A stretch of DNA of 17,920 nucleotides from an uncultured Lachnospiraceae bacterium (GTDB lineage Bacteria > Bacillota > Clostridia > Lachnospirales > Lachnospiraceae). The notes beneath the pieces were generated by a model, which saw only the letters and a program-made list of their open reading frames with translations, was not told the DNA's origin and ran no database searches. Positions 1 through 7,545 of the stretch are shown piece by piece. The DNA lies in NCBI GenBank assembly GCA_910588895.1, contig CAJUSS010000075.1, positions 1 through 17,920 on the forward strand, in the 5' to 3' direction. Position 1 is the stretch's first letter. Each line of letters begins with the position of its first letter. Position numbers and translations under genes: made by a program.

Positions 1-2
1 AT

Positions 3-914
3 AAGTGGTGGGATTTCGGGCGCAAACAGGGCGGTCTGTTCGTGTTCACACCCACGATCACAGCGGAGAGCAGCGACTGGTACCGTGGGACGGCAGATGC
101 TCTGTACCAGAACTTGAGCTTTCTAAAGAGCAGCCACGAGCCCTATGTGGTGATCGCGGCCGGAGACGGCGTATATAAGCTGGATTACAATAAGGTGCTG
201 GAATATCATATCGAGAAGAAGGCCGACATCACCGTGGTCTGCAAGGATATGCGGGAAGGCGAGGATGTGACCCGTTTTGGCTGTGTGAAGCTGAACGACG
301 ACGGGCGGATCATCGACCTGGAGGAGAAGCCCATGGTCTCCGATGCCAATACCATCTCCTGCGGGATCTATGTGATCCGCAGGCGCCAGCTGATCGAGCT
401 GATCGAGCGCTGTGCGGCGGAGGACCGTTTTGACTTTGTAAAGGATATCCTGGTCCGCTATAAGAACCTGAAGCGGATCTACGCCTACAAGCTGGATGGC
501 TACTGGAGCAATATCGCATCGGTGGAATCCTACTACGAGACCAACATGGATTTCCTGAAGCCGGAGGTCCGGGACCATTTCTTCCGGCAGTACCCCGATG
601 TTTATTCCAAGATCGACGATCTTCCGCCCGCCAAATACAATCCAGGCGCGGTGGTGAAGAACAGCTTAGTCTCCAGCGGATCGATCATAAACGGAACGGT
701 GGAAGACTCCATCCTGTTTAAAAAGGTCTACATCGGGAACAATTGCGTGATCAAGAATTCGATCATCTTAAACGATGTCTACATCGGCGATAATACCGTG
801 ATCGAAAATTGCATTGTGGAGAGCCGGGACACGATCCGGGCCAACACGACCCATATCGGCACACCAGATGCCATCAAAGTCGTTTTAGAAAAAAATGAAA
901 GATACACAGTATAG
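3..914 (+). CDS. glgD: GlgD, ADP-glucose pyrophosphorylase regulatory-type subunit (5' end cut off)
   Basis: This is the C-terminal three quarters of GlgD, the non-canonical partner of GlgC in the enzyme that makes ADP-glucose for glycogen synthesis in the cytoplasm. The reading frame is open to the window edge (first whole codon at 3), so the GTG at 42 is internal, not a start. The nucleotidyltransferase part contains DWYRGTADALYQNL and AAGDGVYKLDY; catalytic GlgC proteins have GDHIYKMDY at the second site, which is why I call GlgD and not GlgC. The last ~90 residues are a left-handed beta-helix with hexapeptide-like repeats (SGSIINGTVEDSILF, IGNNCVIKNSII, IGDNTVIENCIV). glgC is expected just upstream, outside the window. 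Confidence is high for the family and good for the GlgD subtype. Confidence 0.9.
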   Translation, partial: KWWDFGRKQGGLFVFTPTITAESSDWYRGTADALYQNLSFLKSSHEPYVVIAAGDGVYKLDYNKVLEYHIEKKADITVVCKDMREGEDVTRFGCVKLNDDGRIIDLEEKPMVSDANTISCGIYVIRRRQLIELIERCAAEDRFDFVKDILVRYKNLKRIYAYKLDGYWSNIASVESYYETNMDFLKPEVRDHFFRQYPDVYSKIDDLPPAKYNPGAVVKNSLVSSGSIINGTVEDSILFKKVYIGNNCVIKNSIILNDVYIGDNTVIENCIVESRDTIRANTTHIGTPDAIKVVLEKNERYTV

Positions 915-916
915 AG

Positions 917-945
917 CTTATCCCCATTTGAAAGCCAGGGATAGG
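917..945 (+). other. Hairpin in the glgD-spoVG gap
   Basis: An 8-bp stem (917-924 with 938-945, one G-T pair, core TATCCC/GGGATA) lies between the glgD stop and the spoVG ribosome binding site. There is no T-run after it, so it is not a standard terminator. It may stabilise or partly insulate the spoVG message. Confidence 0.4.
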
Positions 946-961
946 CGGAAGGAGTTTTGAT

Positions 962-1252
962 ATGCAGATAACAGATGTGAGGGTAAGACGTATAGAGAAA
1001 GAAGGGAAGATGAAAGCGATCGTGTCCATCACGCTAGACAACGAATTTGTGATCCATGATATAAAGGTGATCGAGGGAGAAAAAGGCCTTTTTATCGCCA
1101 TGCCCAGCCGCAAGGCTGCGGACGGCGAGTATAGAGACATCGCCCACCCGATCAACTCTGCTACCAGGGACATGATCCAGAAGGTGATCCTGGACAAATA
1201 TAGTTCCATCCTTCTGGAGACTGCGGCGGAGGAGAGCGAAGGCCCGGTCTAG
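962..1252 (+). CDS. spoVG: SpoVG, septation/sporulation regulator
   Basis: SpoVG is a small conserved protein of Firmicutes that binds nucleic acid and affects asymmetric septation and expression of many genes. The 96-residue product has the family N-terminus (MQITDVRVRRIEKEGKMKAI), the central NEFVIHDIKVIEGEKGLFIAMPSRK block, and the conserved YRDIAHPINSATRDMI segment. The length fits the family (about 85-97 residues). The start is fixed by GGAAGGAG at 948-955, seven bases before ATG. It sits 47 bases after glgD and is followed by a strong terminator, so it may be read with glgD or from a promoter I could not identify. Confidence 0.96.
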   Translation: MQITDVRVRRIEKEGKMKAIVSITLDNEFVIHDIKVIEGEKGLFIAMPSRKAADGEYRDIAHPINSATRDMIQKVILDKYSSILLETAAEESEGPV

Positions 1253-1303
1253 GGGGACCTCTCTTTCGGCATAAAAGATCGGCTAACAGGCTTTTAGTAA
1301 AGG

Positions 1304-1339
1304 CTGCTGTAAGACATCTCGTTTTACAGCAGTTTTTTT
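1304..1339 (+). terminator. Intrinsic terminator after spoVG
   Basis: A perfect 9-bp stem (CTGCTGTAA at 1304-1312, TTACAGCAG at 1324-1332) with an 11-base loop is followed directly by seven T residues. It ends the glgD-spoVG unit and separates it from the sugar-acid island. Confidence 0.93.
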
Positions 1340-1370
1340 GTCATTTTCTCTGATCTTTTAAAAAAAACTA

Positions 1371-1399
1371 TTGCATTTCTGTAAAAAATGTGGTACAAC
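1371..1399 (+). promoter_or_regulatory. Predicted promoter of the aldolase gene
   Basis: TTGCAT (1371-1376) and TACAAC (1394-1399) are separated by 17 bases, and a TG lies just upstream of the -10. Transcription would begin near 1406, inside the operator-like element at 1399-1430. Confidence 0.6.
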
Positions 1400-1430
1400 A
1401 GATATATCAGATAGATATTAAAAATATATC
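1399..1430 (+). promoter_or_regulatory. Operator-like element, copy 1 (aldolase)
   Basis: This element begins with CAGATATATCAG and contains the inverted repeat ATATC-N5-GATAT. It matches the element at 2995-3026 upstream of dctP at 27 of 32 positions, and its first 12 bases recur exactly upstream of the GntR gene (2270-2281). It overlaps the expected start of transcription and the approach to the ribosome binding site, as expected for a repressor site. Binding by the neighbouring GntR protein is inference. Confidence 0.6.
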
Positions 1431-1445
1431 AAAAGGAGGATGAAG

Positions 1446-2213
1446 ATGGATACAGGATCGATACAAGGATTCCGGGAGAAGATGAAAATGGGAGCAGTGC
1501 TGGGCACGTTTATGAAAACTTGCGATCCGGGATTTGTGGAGACCGCTGGCTATGGGGGGATGGATTTTGTGATCCTGGATATGGAACACGGCCCGATCTC
1601 CATAGAGCATATGCAGGAGAACATACGGGCGGCACAGGTGGCGGGAGTCGTGCCGATCGTCCGCGTGAGCAGTCGTGAGGAGATCTCCAAGGTATTGGAT
1701 ATCGGCGCGGCAGGCGTCCAGATCCCGCAGGTATCGACGGCAGAGGAGGCGAGGGCCGCTGTGCGGGAAGCTAGATTTTTCCCATATGGAGAAAGAGGAG
1801 TGTGCAGATTTGTCAGAGCCGCTCACTACTCCGCGATGGACAGGGCAGAGTATTTCCTGGAGGCAAATAAGGCATTGGTCATCGTACAGTTAGAGGGACA
1901 GGAGGCGATCCGCAATATGGACGCGATCATGGAGACAGAGGGGATCGATATCCTGTTCATCGGGCCCTATGATCTGTCACAGAGTCTGGGAGTGCCTGGA
2001 GAGACGATGCATCCGTCCGTTATAAGCCAGATGGAGGAGATCGTGGACAAGGCGAAGGCGAAGGGGATCTTGGTCGGCACGTTTACAGATGACAGAGAGA
2101 CATTGGAGATGTGGAGCAGGGCAGGTGTCCAGTATCTTTCCTATTCGGTGGATATGGGGATCTTCTGCGAAGCTTGTCGAAGGATCAGGGAACAGTTGGA
2201 TTCCATAGGGTGA
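1446..2213 (+). CDS. HpcH/HpaI-family (class II, metal-dependent) 2-keto-3-deoxy acid aldolase
   Basis: This family cleaves 2-keto-3-deoxy sugar acids to pyruvate and an aldehyde in the cytoplasm; relatives are RhmA, GarL and HpaI. The 255-residue product shows the TIM-barrel landmarks: FVILDMEHGP with the base His48, PIVRV with Arg73, GVQIPQVSTAEEA near 90-102, the metal ligand Glu150 in VQLEGQ, and Asp176 in IGPYDLSQSLG. Substrate cannot be read from sequence: 2-keto-3-deoxygluconate, deoxyrhamnonate or 5-keto-4-deoxyglucarate are all possible. I chose ATG 1446 over the in-frame ATG 1440 because the Shine-Dalgarno AAAGGAGG (1432-1439) abuts 1440 but sits six bases before 1446. It is the first gene of the island and is paired with the UxaA-type dehydratase at 5992. 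Family is confident; substrate is open. Confidence 0.9.
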   Translation: MDTGSIQGFREKMKMGAVLGTFMKTCDPGFVETAGYGGMDFVILDMEHGPISIEHMQENIRAAQVAGVVPIVRVSSREEISKVLDIGAAGVQIPQVSTAEEARAAVREARFFPYGERGVCRFVRAAHYSAMDRAEYFLEANKALVIVQLEGQEAIRNMDAIMETEGIDILFIGPYDLSQSLGVPGETMHPSVISQMEEIVDKAKAKGILVGTFTDDRETLEMWSRAGVQYLSYSVDMGIFCEACRRIREQLDSIG

Positions 2214-2232
2214 TAGACCGCTTGGGAAAAGC

Positions 2233-2261
2233 TTGTTTTTTGGGGCCGATCGTGATATGGT
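2233..2261 (+). promoter_or_regulatory. Predicted promoter of the GntR regulator gene
   Basis: TTGTTT (2233-2238) and TATGGT (2256-2261) are 17 bases apart, with TGA directly before the -10 (extended -10 type). The start would fall near 2268, next to the operator-like element at 2270-2289. The -10 is only a 4/6 match. Confidence 0.4.
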
Positions 2262-2269
2262 TATGACAG

Positions 2270-2289
2270 CAGATATATCAGTCATATAA
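2270..2289 (+). promoter_or_regulatory. Operator-like element, copy 2 (GntR gene)
   Basis: CAGATATATCAG recurs here and is followed by TCATATA; TATAT-N5-ATATA forms a perfect inverted repeat (2274-2288). It lies between the putative -10 and the ribosome binding site of the regulator gene, which suggests autoregulation. Confidence 0.55.
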
Positions 2290-2301
2290 AAGGAGCGACG
2301 G

Positions 2302-2949
2302 ATGAACAGCAAGTCAGATCATGCATACAATGAGATCAAAAATAAGATCATACAGGGTGGATTAGCTCCGCTGAGCGATATCGTTGAGGAACGCCTCCAG
2401 GAAGAGCTCCAGGTCAGCCGGACGCCGATCCGGGAAGCGATACAGAAGCTGAGCAAAGAAGGATTTGTTTATATCTATGCAAGAAAGGGGACCATCGTTT
2501 CGGCTATCAATGTGGAGACCATCCATTCCGTGTACCAGGCAAGGATGCTGAATGAACCATATCTTTCCAAAGAGGTGTGTTATGATGTGTCAGAGGAATG
2601 GCTGTTACATATGAAAGAACAGTTGGAAAACAGTCCCTTTGATCCGTCCGGTATGGGCTATCGGGACTACTATATGGCACTGGACTACGAGCTGCACAGT
2701 ACGATCCTGAGCTATTGCAAAAATCAGTTTTTGAAGGATGCCTTGCGTGTTGTGAACGACCACAGCCAGAGGCTGAGACTGAGGACTTCTCGCTATAATG
2801 AAGATCTGGAGCTTTCGATCAAAGAGCATATCGCGATCGTGGACGCTTTTTTGGCGAGGGATCCAGAGCGTGTGGAGCAGGTGACAAGGACCCATGTGAT
2901 CAGTTCACGGCAGGATGCATTTAAATATAATACAGACGGACTGTTTTAG
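2302..2949 (+). CDS. GntR-family transcriptional regulator, FadR/FCD subfamily
   Basis: This is a DNA-binding regulator that probably senses a sugar acid or its keto-deoxy product and controls the surrounding genes. The 215-residue protein has an N-terminal winged helix (about 5-70) with ERLQEELQVSRTPIREAIQKLSKEGFV and the wing YARKGTIVSAI. An all-helical FCD domain follows (about 75-205) with metal-site-type residues in DYELHSTI, NDHSQRLR and IKEHIAIVDAF (Asp and His). AAGGAG at 2290-2295 sets the start. It sits between the aldolase and transporter genes, and shared elements precede all three transcription starts, so it is likely the local repressor. The ligand is not visible from sequence. 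Confidence 0.92.
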   Translation: MNSKSDHAYNEIKNKIIQGGLAPLSDIVEERLQEELQVSRTPIREAIQKLSKEGFVYIYARKGTIVSAINVETIHSVYQARMLNEPYLSKEVCYDVSEEWLLHMKEQLENSPFDPSGMGYRDYYMALDYELHSTILSYCKNQFLKDALRVVNDHSQRLRLRTSRYNEDLELSIKEHIAIVDAFLARDPERVEQVTRTHVISSRQDAFKYNTDGLF

Positions 2950-2994
2950 GGAGACTCCTTTGTCCGGGTCGGGCACAAAAGACGTACATCGCAG

Positions 2995-3026
2995 CAGATA
3001 TATTAGATGTATATTTAAAATATATA
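2995..3026 (+). promoter_or_regulatory. Operator-like element, copy 3 (dctP)
   Basis: CAGATATATTAG continues into an A/T-rich stretch that matches the aldolase element at 27 of 32 positions. ATATA-N7-TATAT forms an inverted repeat. TACATC at 2985-2990 just upstream could be a -10, but I found no well-spaced -35, so the promoter here is uncertain. Confidence 0.55.
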
Positions 3027-3055
3027 TAAAATATTTATGAAGGGAGAAATATAAG

Positions 3056-4111
3056 ATGAAGAAGAGAAATGCGGCGACTATGTTCGCGATGATCAGCGCA
3101 GTGATGCTTACAGCATGTGGAGGATCGGTTGCCGCCCCAGAGCAGGGGACAGCAGGAGCAGCAGCGCCGGAGGCCGCTGCAGAGAAGGCAGGTGCGGTGA
3201 TCGAGCTGTCCTTTGGTCATGACAATAACCCGGGCGATCCGGTCCAGGAGGCGGCATTGTTTTGGGCAGAGAAGCTGGATGAGCTGAGCGGGGGTACCAT
3301 GAAGCTGAACGTGTACCCTTCTGGCCAGCTGGGAAATAAGTCAGATCTGATGGATCAGCTCCTGGCGGGCGATACGGTCGTCTGTATCGGCAACGGCCCC
3401 TTTTATGCGGATCGGGGCGCGCCAGATCTGGGGATCATGAACGCGCCGTATCTGTTTGAGTCCTGGGAACAGATGGATAAATTGGTAGCCAGCGATTGGT
3501 ATGCCGAACAGATGGAACAGCTGGAAAACGCCGGTATCAAGATCATCGCCAACAACTGGAGATATGGCGTGCGCCATACAGAAACCACTAAGCCTGTGAC
3601 CTCTCCAGAGGAGATCAAGGGGATGAAGATCCGTACACAGAACACGACGATCCATGTAAAGGGCTTTGAATGTCTGGGGGCGACCCCGACACCCATGGCA
3701 TTGTCGGATGTCTACACTGCTCTGCAGCAAGGGACGATCGATGGATTGGAAAACCCACTCTCGGTTCTATACAGTGGGGCTTATCATGAGGTGGCAAAAA
3801 ATCTGATGCTGGACGGGCATATCCGCGATCTGTCCTCTATCTGTATCAGTGCAGACGTGTTCCGGTCTTTGACAGAGGAGCAGCAGGGTTGGCTGATCGA
3901 GTCCTGTGAGGCGGCAGGCGAGTATCAGAATGAACTGGCAGAGAAGGCAGATGAGGAATGCCTGCAAAAGATGAAGGATGCCGGCGTTACGGTGAACGAG
4001 GTGGATGAAGCTGCATTTAAGGCAGCGGCAGAAGGCTTTTATTCCGATCCGGAGATCCGTGCGATGTGGACAGAGGGATTGGTAGATACGGTAAAGGAGA
4101 TCATCCAGTAA
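3056..4111 (+). CDS. dctP: TRAP transporter substrate-binding protein, DctP family (lipoprotein)
   Basis: This is the extracytoplasmic solute receptor of a TRAP (tripartite, ion-gradient driven) carrier for organic or sugar acids. The 351-residue product starts with a lipoprotein signal (MKKRNAATMFAMISAVMLTAC, lipobox Cys21) and an Ala/Gly/Glu-rich tether to about residue 46. The mature part has the DctP pattern: VYPSGQLGNKSDL, MNAPYLF, and EEIKGMKIRTQ, whose Arg193 is at the position that normally binds the ligand carboxylate, then GATPTPMALSDVYTALQQGTIDGLENP. GGGAG at 3042-3046 precedes the start. It is followed by dctQ and dctM and lies between regulator and dehydratase. The ligand is probably a hexuronate or aldonate, from context only. 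Confidence 0.93.
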   Translation: MKKRNAATMFAMISAVMLTACGGSVAAPEQGTAGAAAPEAAAEKAGAVIELSFGHDNNPGDPVQEAALFWAEKLDELSGGTMKLNVYPSGQLGNKSDLMDQLLAGDTVVCIGNGPFYADRGAPDLGIMNAPYLFESWEQMDKLVASDWYAEQMEQLENAGIKIIANNWRYGVRHTETTKPVTSPEEIKGMKIRTQNTTIHVKGFECLGATPTPMALSDVYTALQQGTIDGLENPLSVLYSGAYHEVAKNLMLDGHIRDLSSICISADVFRSLTEEQQGWLIESCEAAGEYQNELAEKADEECLQKMKDAGVTVNEVDEAAFKAAAEGFYSDPEIRAMWTEGLVDTVKEIIQ

Positions 4112-4131
4112 CCGTGTTTGCGGGTGGTCGA

Positions 4132-4163
4132 AGGGGCAGGCGGAGATGTAGCTGCCTGTCCCT
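4132..4163 (+). other. Intercistronic hairpin between dctP and dctQ
   Basis: AGGGGCAGGC (4132-4141) pairs with GCCTGTCCCT (4154-4163) over 10 bp with one G-T pair. No T-run follows. Hairpins here are common after binding-protein genes, where they protect the upstream message or cause partial termination so that more receptor than membrane subunit is made. That role is inference. Confidence 0.6.
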
Positions 4164-4195
4164 GACCTTTGTAGAGGAAGGGGGATAGGATAAAT

Positions 4196-4684
4196 ATGAA
4201 TAAGATCATCAACCGAGTTTTAGGCATCGACTATCTGATCGCGGGACTGTGTCTGACGATCCTGGTCTTGGTCACTTTCGTAGGCGTGATCTTCCGCTAC
4301 TTCTTGAACGCGCCGCTCATATGGGAAGAAGAGATCCAATTGATGATGATCACCTGGACGATCTATTTTGGAGCTGCAGCGGCATTCCGCAAAGGAGGTC
4401 ATATCGCGATCGATATGGTCGTAGATCTGTTCCCGGCGAAGGTACAGAAGGTATTTGATATCTTGATCTTTCTTGTGACGACGGGGGTGCTGCTATTTCT
4501 TATGGTGAACGGGGGCGCGTTGGTCCGTCAGTTCATCCGTACTGGGCGGATGACGAACATCCTCCACATCCCCAGTCAATTTGTGTATCTGGCGATACCT
4601 ATGGGCTGCGCTTTGATGCTCCTGAGCAATACCGTGTATTTTGTGCGGAAGTGGTTTGGCTTGGAGCAGGAAGGAGAGGGATGA
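4196..4684 (+). CDS. dctQ: TRAP transporter small membrane subunit, DctQ family
   Basis: This is the small four-helix subunit of the TRAP carrier that works with DctM in the cytoplasmic membrane. The 162-residue product has hydrophobic segments near 13-33, 50-64, 90-110 and 130-150, and the family signature around NAPLIWEEEIQLMMITWTIYFGAAAAFRKGGHI. A purine-rich GGAAGGGGG lies about 13 bases upstream of the start. It is 84 bases after dctP across a hairpin and almost contiguous with dctM, whose start follows one base after this stop. Confidence 0.92.
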   Translation: MNKIINRVLGIDYLIAGLCLTILVLVTFVGVIFRYFLNAPLIWEEEIQLMMITWTIYFGAAAAFRKGGHIAIDMVVDLFPAKVQKVFDILIFLVTTGVLLFLMVNGGALVRQFIRTGRMTNILHIPSQFVYLAIPMGCALMLLSNTVYFVRKWFGLEQEGEG

Positions 4685-4685
4685 G

Positions 4686-5969
4686 ATGGATGTAGTTACA
4701 TTGACCTTGATCGTTTTATTGTTGTGCCTGTTTTTGAAAGTGCCGGTGTTCATCTCCATATTGGCGGGGTGTGTCACTTATTTTGCGTTGAACCCCAATG
4801 TGGCGACCCTGATCATCGCACAGCGTGTGGTAGCAGGCACAGAGAGCATCCCGCTCTTAGCCGTTCCCTTTTTTGTGGCGGCTGGAGTCTATATGAACTA
4901 TTCCGGCGTCACCAGCCGGATCATGGATTTCTGCAGCGTGATCACCGGACGGATGACCGGAGGTCTGGCACAGGTGAACGTCCTGCTTTCCACCTTGATG
5001 GGCGGCTTATCCGGCTCGAACCTGGCGGATGCGGCGATGGAGGCCAAGATGTTGGTGCCGGAGATGGAAAAAAAAGGATTTTCTAAAGAATTTTCATCTG
5101 TAGTAACGGCCACATCGGCGATGATCACGCCCCTGATCCCGCCGGGGATCGGGATGATCATCTATGCGTCCGTGACCAATATCTCTGTAGGAAAGCTGTT
5201 CATATCCGGTATCGGCGTGGGCGCGATCCTCTGCGTTGCCATGATGGTGCTGGTGCGGGCCGTCTCAAAGAAGAGGGGGTATGCGCCGATGCGGACGGAG
5301 CGCGTGCCGGCGAAAGAATTGGCCAGATCATTAAAAGGTGCCTTCCTCCCGCTGTGCCTTCCGATCATCATCATCGGAGGGATCCGTATCGGCATATTCA
5401 CGCCCACAGAAGCAGGGGCGGTGGCGATCATCTATTCACTGCTGCTGGGGATCGTTTACCGGGAACTGACTTGGAAAGAGTTCATCGAGGGGATCAAAGA
5501 GACGGTCCTGACGACCGGGTCGATCATGTTGATCGTAGGCGCAGCATCCGCATTGTCCTGGATCTTTACCAAAGAGCAGATCCCACAGACCCTCACAGGT
5601 TTTATGCTGGCACATATCTCAAACAAATATCTGTTCTTGCTGATCGTGAATCTGTTTTTGATCATAGTAGGGATGTTTGTGGAAGGCAATGCGATCAATA
5701 TCATCCTTGGTCCACTACTGGCGCCGATCGCGGCTTCTTATGGTATCGACCCGATCCAGTTTGGTATGATATTTATATTTAACATCTCCATCGGTTCGAT
5801 CTCGCCGCCTATGGGGACGCTGATGTTCGTGACCTGTGGGATCACGAAATGTAAACTAAAGGCCTTTATCAAAGAAGCGGTCCCGTTTTATCTGCTGCTT
5901 TTGCTGGTCCTCGCGCTGCTGACATTCATCCCGGCGTTTACGACAGGACTGGTGACATTATTCTATTAA
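4686..5969 (+). CDS. dctM: TRAP transporter large permease subunit, DctM family
   Basis: This is the large channel subunit of the TRAP carrier. The 427-residue protein is hydrophobic throughout, with about a dozen membrane segments and the DctM hallmarks: VPFFVAAGVYMNYSGVT, GGLSGSNLADAAMEAKM (substrate/ion-site region), SAMITPLIPPGIGMIIYA, GIFTPTEAGAVAIIYSLLLG, and near the C-terminus NISIGSISPPMGTLMFVTCGI. The frame is open upstream to 4641, but ATG 4686 is preferred: GGAAGGAGAGG (4670-4680) lies just before it, it follows the dctQ stop directly, and the N-terminus then matches the usual membrane-embedded start. Confidence 0.94.
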   Translation: MDVVTLTLIVLLLCLFLKVPVFISILAGCVTYFALNPNVATLIIAQRVVAGTESIPLLAVPFFVAAGVYMNYSGVTSRIMDFCSVITGRMTGGLAQVNVLLSTLMGGLSGSNLADAAMEAKMLVPEMEKKGFSKEFSSVVTATSAMITPLIPPGIGMIIYASVTNISVGKLFISGIGVGAILCVAMMVLVRAVSKKRGYAPMRTERVPAKELARSLKGAFLPLCLPIIIIGGIRIGIFTPTEAGAVAIIYSLLLGIVYRELTWKEFIEGIKETVLTTGSIMLIVGAASALSWIFTKEQIPQTLTGFMLAHISNKYLFLLIVNLFLIIVGMFVEGNAINIILGPLLAPIAASYGIDPIQFGMIFIFNISIGSISPPMGTLMFVTCGITKCKLKAFIKEAVPFYLLLLLVLALLTFIPAFTTGLVTLFY

Positions 5970-5991
5970 ATGTAAAGGAGTTTATAAGAGC

Positions 5992-7488
5992 ATGGGAAAA
6001 AAACGATTGATCCGGATACACGAACGTGACAATGTTGCGATCGCAGTGGATGGGGTGGCGGCAGGCGCTGAGGCAGGGTATGGAGACTGGTGTCTGCAGG
6101 CCTGGAACGATATCCCGGTGGATCACAAGATCGCCTTGGCCGATATGGATCCGGGGACAGCCGTGATCAAGTACGGAAATGTGATCGGCGTTACAACGAA
6201 GCCGGTCAAAAAGGGGGAATGGGTCCATTCCCACAATATGCGGACCGGATTGGAAGGGATGCAGGAGTATACATATGAACCTGTCCCGATCATGAAAGAA
6301 ACCAGTAACGTGGCAAGAGACACCTTCCTCGGCTATGTGAGAAAGAACGGGGATGTAGGCACCAGAAATGAGATCTGGGTGATCCCTACCGTATCCTGCG
6401 TGAACCATACTGTCCAAATGATCGCAGAACGTGCAAGGAGCCGATACAAAGAGCAGTGTGACGGGATCTTCGCATATCCGCATAATGCCGGATGTTCACA
6501 GCTTGGAAAAGATCATCAGATAACACAGGAGATCCTGGCGAGCATCATCAAGCATCCGAATGCAGGAGGCGTGCTGGTGGTCAGCTTGGGATGTGAGAAT
6601 AATAATCTGAAGGAGTTCAGACCGATCCTGGGCGAAGTGGACGAGGAGAGGGTCAGGTTCATGATTGCACAGGAGGAACAGGACGAGGTCGAGAAAGGGG
6701 TCGAGCTGATCGGAAGCCTGCTGGCATGTGCCAAAAAGGATCAAAGGAGAGAGGTGCCGGCCTCAAAGCTGAAGCTCGGGTTTAAATGTGGTGGTTCCGA
6801 TGCGCTTTCGGGTGTCACGGCCAATCCGCTGTGTGGGCAGGTCGCAGACCTTGTGGCGGGAAAGGGCGGGACTGCGATACTGACAGAGGTGCCGGAGATG
6901 TTTGGCGCAGAGACGATCCTGATGGACCGTGCGGATTCGAAAGAAACCTTCAATAAGATCGTAGATCTGATCAACGATTTTAAGCGCTATTATATGGACT
7001 ATGACCAGCCGATCTACGAAAATCCGGCCCCTGGGAACAAAGCAGGCGGGATAACGACTCTGGAGGAGAAGTCGCTGGGCTGTATCCAGAAGGGGGGCCA
7101 CGCACAGGTGACGGATACACTGCGATACGGACAGCGCGCGCAAAAACAGGGATTGAACCTGATGAACGGGCCAGGAAATGACAGTGTATCTATCACAAAC
7201 CTGGTGGCATCCGGTGCGCAGATCATCCTCTTTACGACCGGTCGGGGGAATCCCTTAGGGACCGCTGTCCCGGCGATAAAACTGGCCTCCAATTCCAGCC
7301 TGTATGAGAGAAAGGGACATTGGTTTGACTTTAATGCAGGGACCCTTTTAGAGGGAAGGGCGATAAAAGAGCTTAGAGACGAGCTCTGGGACCTGGTCCT
7401 TGACATCGCCTCCGGAAAGAAGACGACAAAAAATGAAGAAAATGGTTACAAAGAGATCATGATCTTCAAAAATGGTGTGCTGCTCTGA
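5992..7488 (+). CDS. uxaA: UxaA-family dehydratase, D-altronate dehydratase type
   Basis: UxaA removes water from D-altronate to give 2-keto-3-deoxy-D-gluconate in the galacturonate branch. The 498-residue product has an N-terminal SAF domain (about 8-85), a linker, and the large catalytic domain with PTVSCVN (Cys136), HNAGCSQLG (His164, Cys168), LGCENN (Cys201), KCGGSDALSGVTANP, TEVPEMFGAE, YENPAPGNKAGGITTLEEKSLG and a C-terminal IMIFKNGVLL. These blocks and the ~495 length fit UxaA better than galactarate dehydratase GarD, which is longer with a different C-terminus. AAAGGAG precedes ATG and dctM ends 22 bases upstream, so it is probably cotranscribed with the transporter. UxaA paralogues can use other aldonates, so the exact substrate is unproven. 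Confidence 0.88.
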   Translation: MGKKRLIRIHERDNVAIAVDGVAAGAEAGYGDWCLQAWNDIPVDHKIALADMDPGTAVIKYGNVIGVTTKPVKKGEWVHSHNMRTGLEGMQEYTYEPVPIMKETSNVARDTFLGYVRKNGDVGTRNEIWVIPTVSCVNHTVQMIAERARSRYKEQCDGIFAYPHNAGCSQLGKDHQITQEILASIIKHPNAGGVLVVSLGCENNNLKEFRPILGEVDEERVRFMIAQEEQDEVEKGVELIGSLLACAKKDQRREVPASKLKLGFKCGGSDALSGVTANPLCGQVADLVAGKGGTAILTEVPEMFGAETILMDRADSKETFNKIVDLINDFKRYYMDYDQPIYENPAPGNKAGGITTLEEKSLGCIQKGGHAQVTDTLRYGQRAQKQGLNLMNGPGNDSVSITNLVASGAQIILFTTGRGNPLGTAVPAIKLASNSSLYERKGHWFDFNAGTLLEGRAIKELRDELWDLVLDIASGKKTTKNEENGYKEIMIFKNGVLL

Positions 7489-7512
7489 TCGAGGAGAAAA
7501 GGGCAGGCGAGG

Positions 7513-7545
7513 CTGATACCCTGATCTAGAGGGGTATCAGTTTTT
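7513..7545 (+). terminator. Intrinsic terminator ending the sugar-acid island
   Basis: CTGATACCC (7513-7521) pairs perfectly with GGGTATCAG (7532-7540) and is followed by five T residues. It closes the dctPQM-uxaA unit. Confidence 0.92.

Noticed and set aside
42..44. GTG as the start of glgD
   Set aside because: The frame is open to the window edge with conserved GlgD sequence (KWWDFGRKQGG) upstream, so the gene is simply truncated by the window.
5992..7488. Galactarate dehydratase (GarD) as the identity of the dehydratase
   Set aside because: Length (498) and the blocks PTVSCVN, TEVPEMFGAE, GGITTLEEKSLG and the C-terminal FKNGVLL agree with UxaA; GarD is longer and differs at these sites. 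A changed substrate is still possible.
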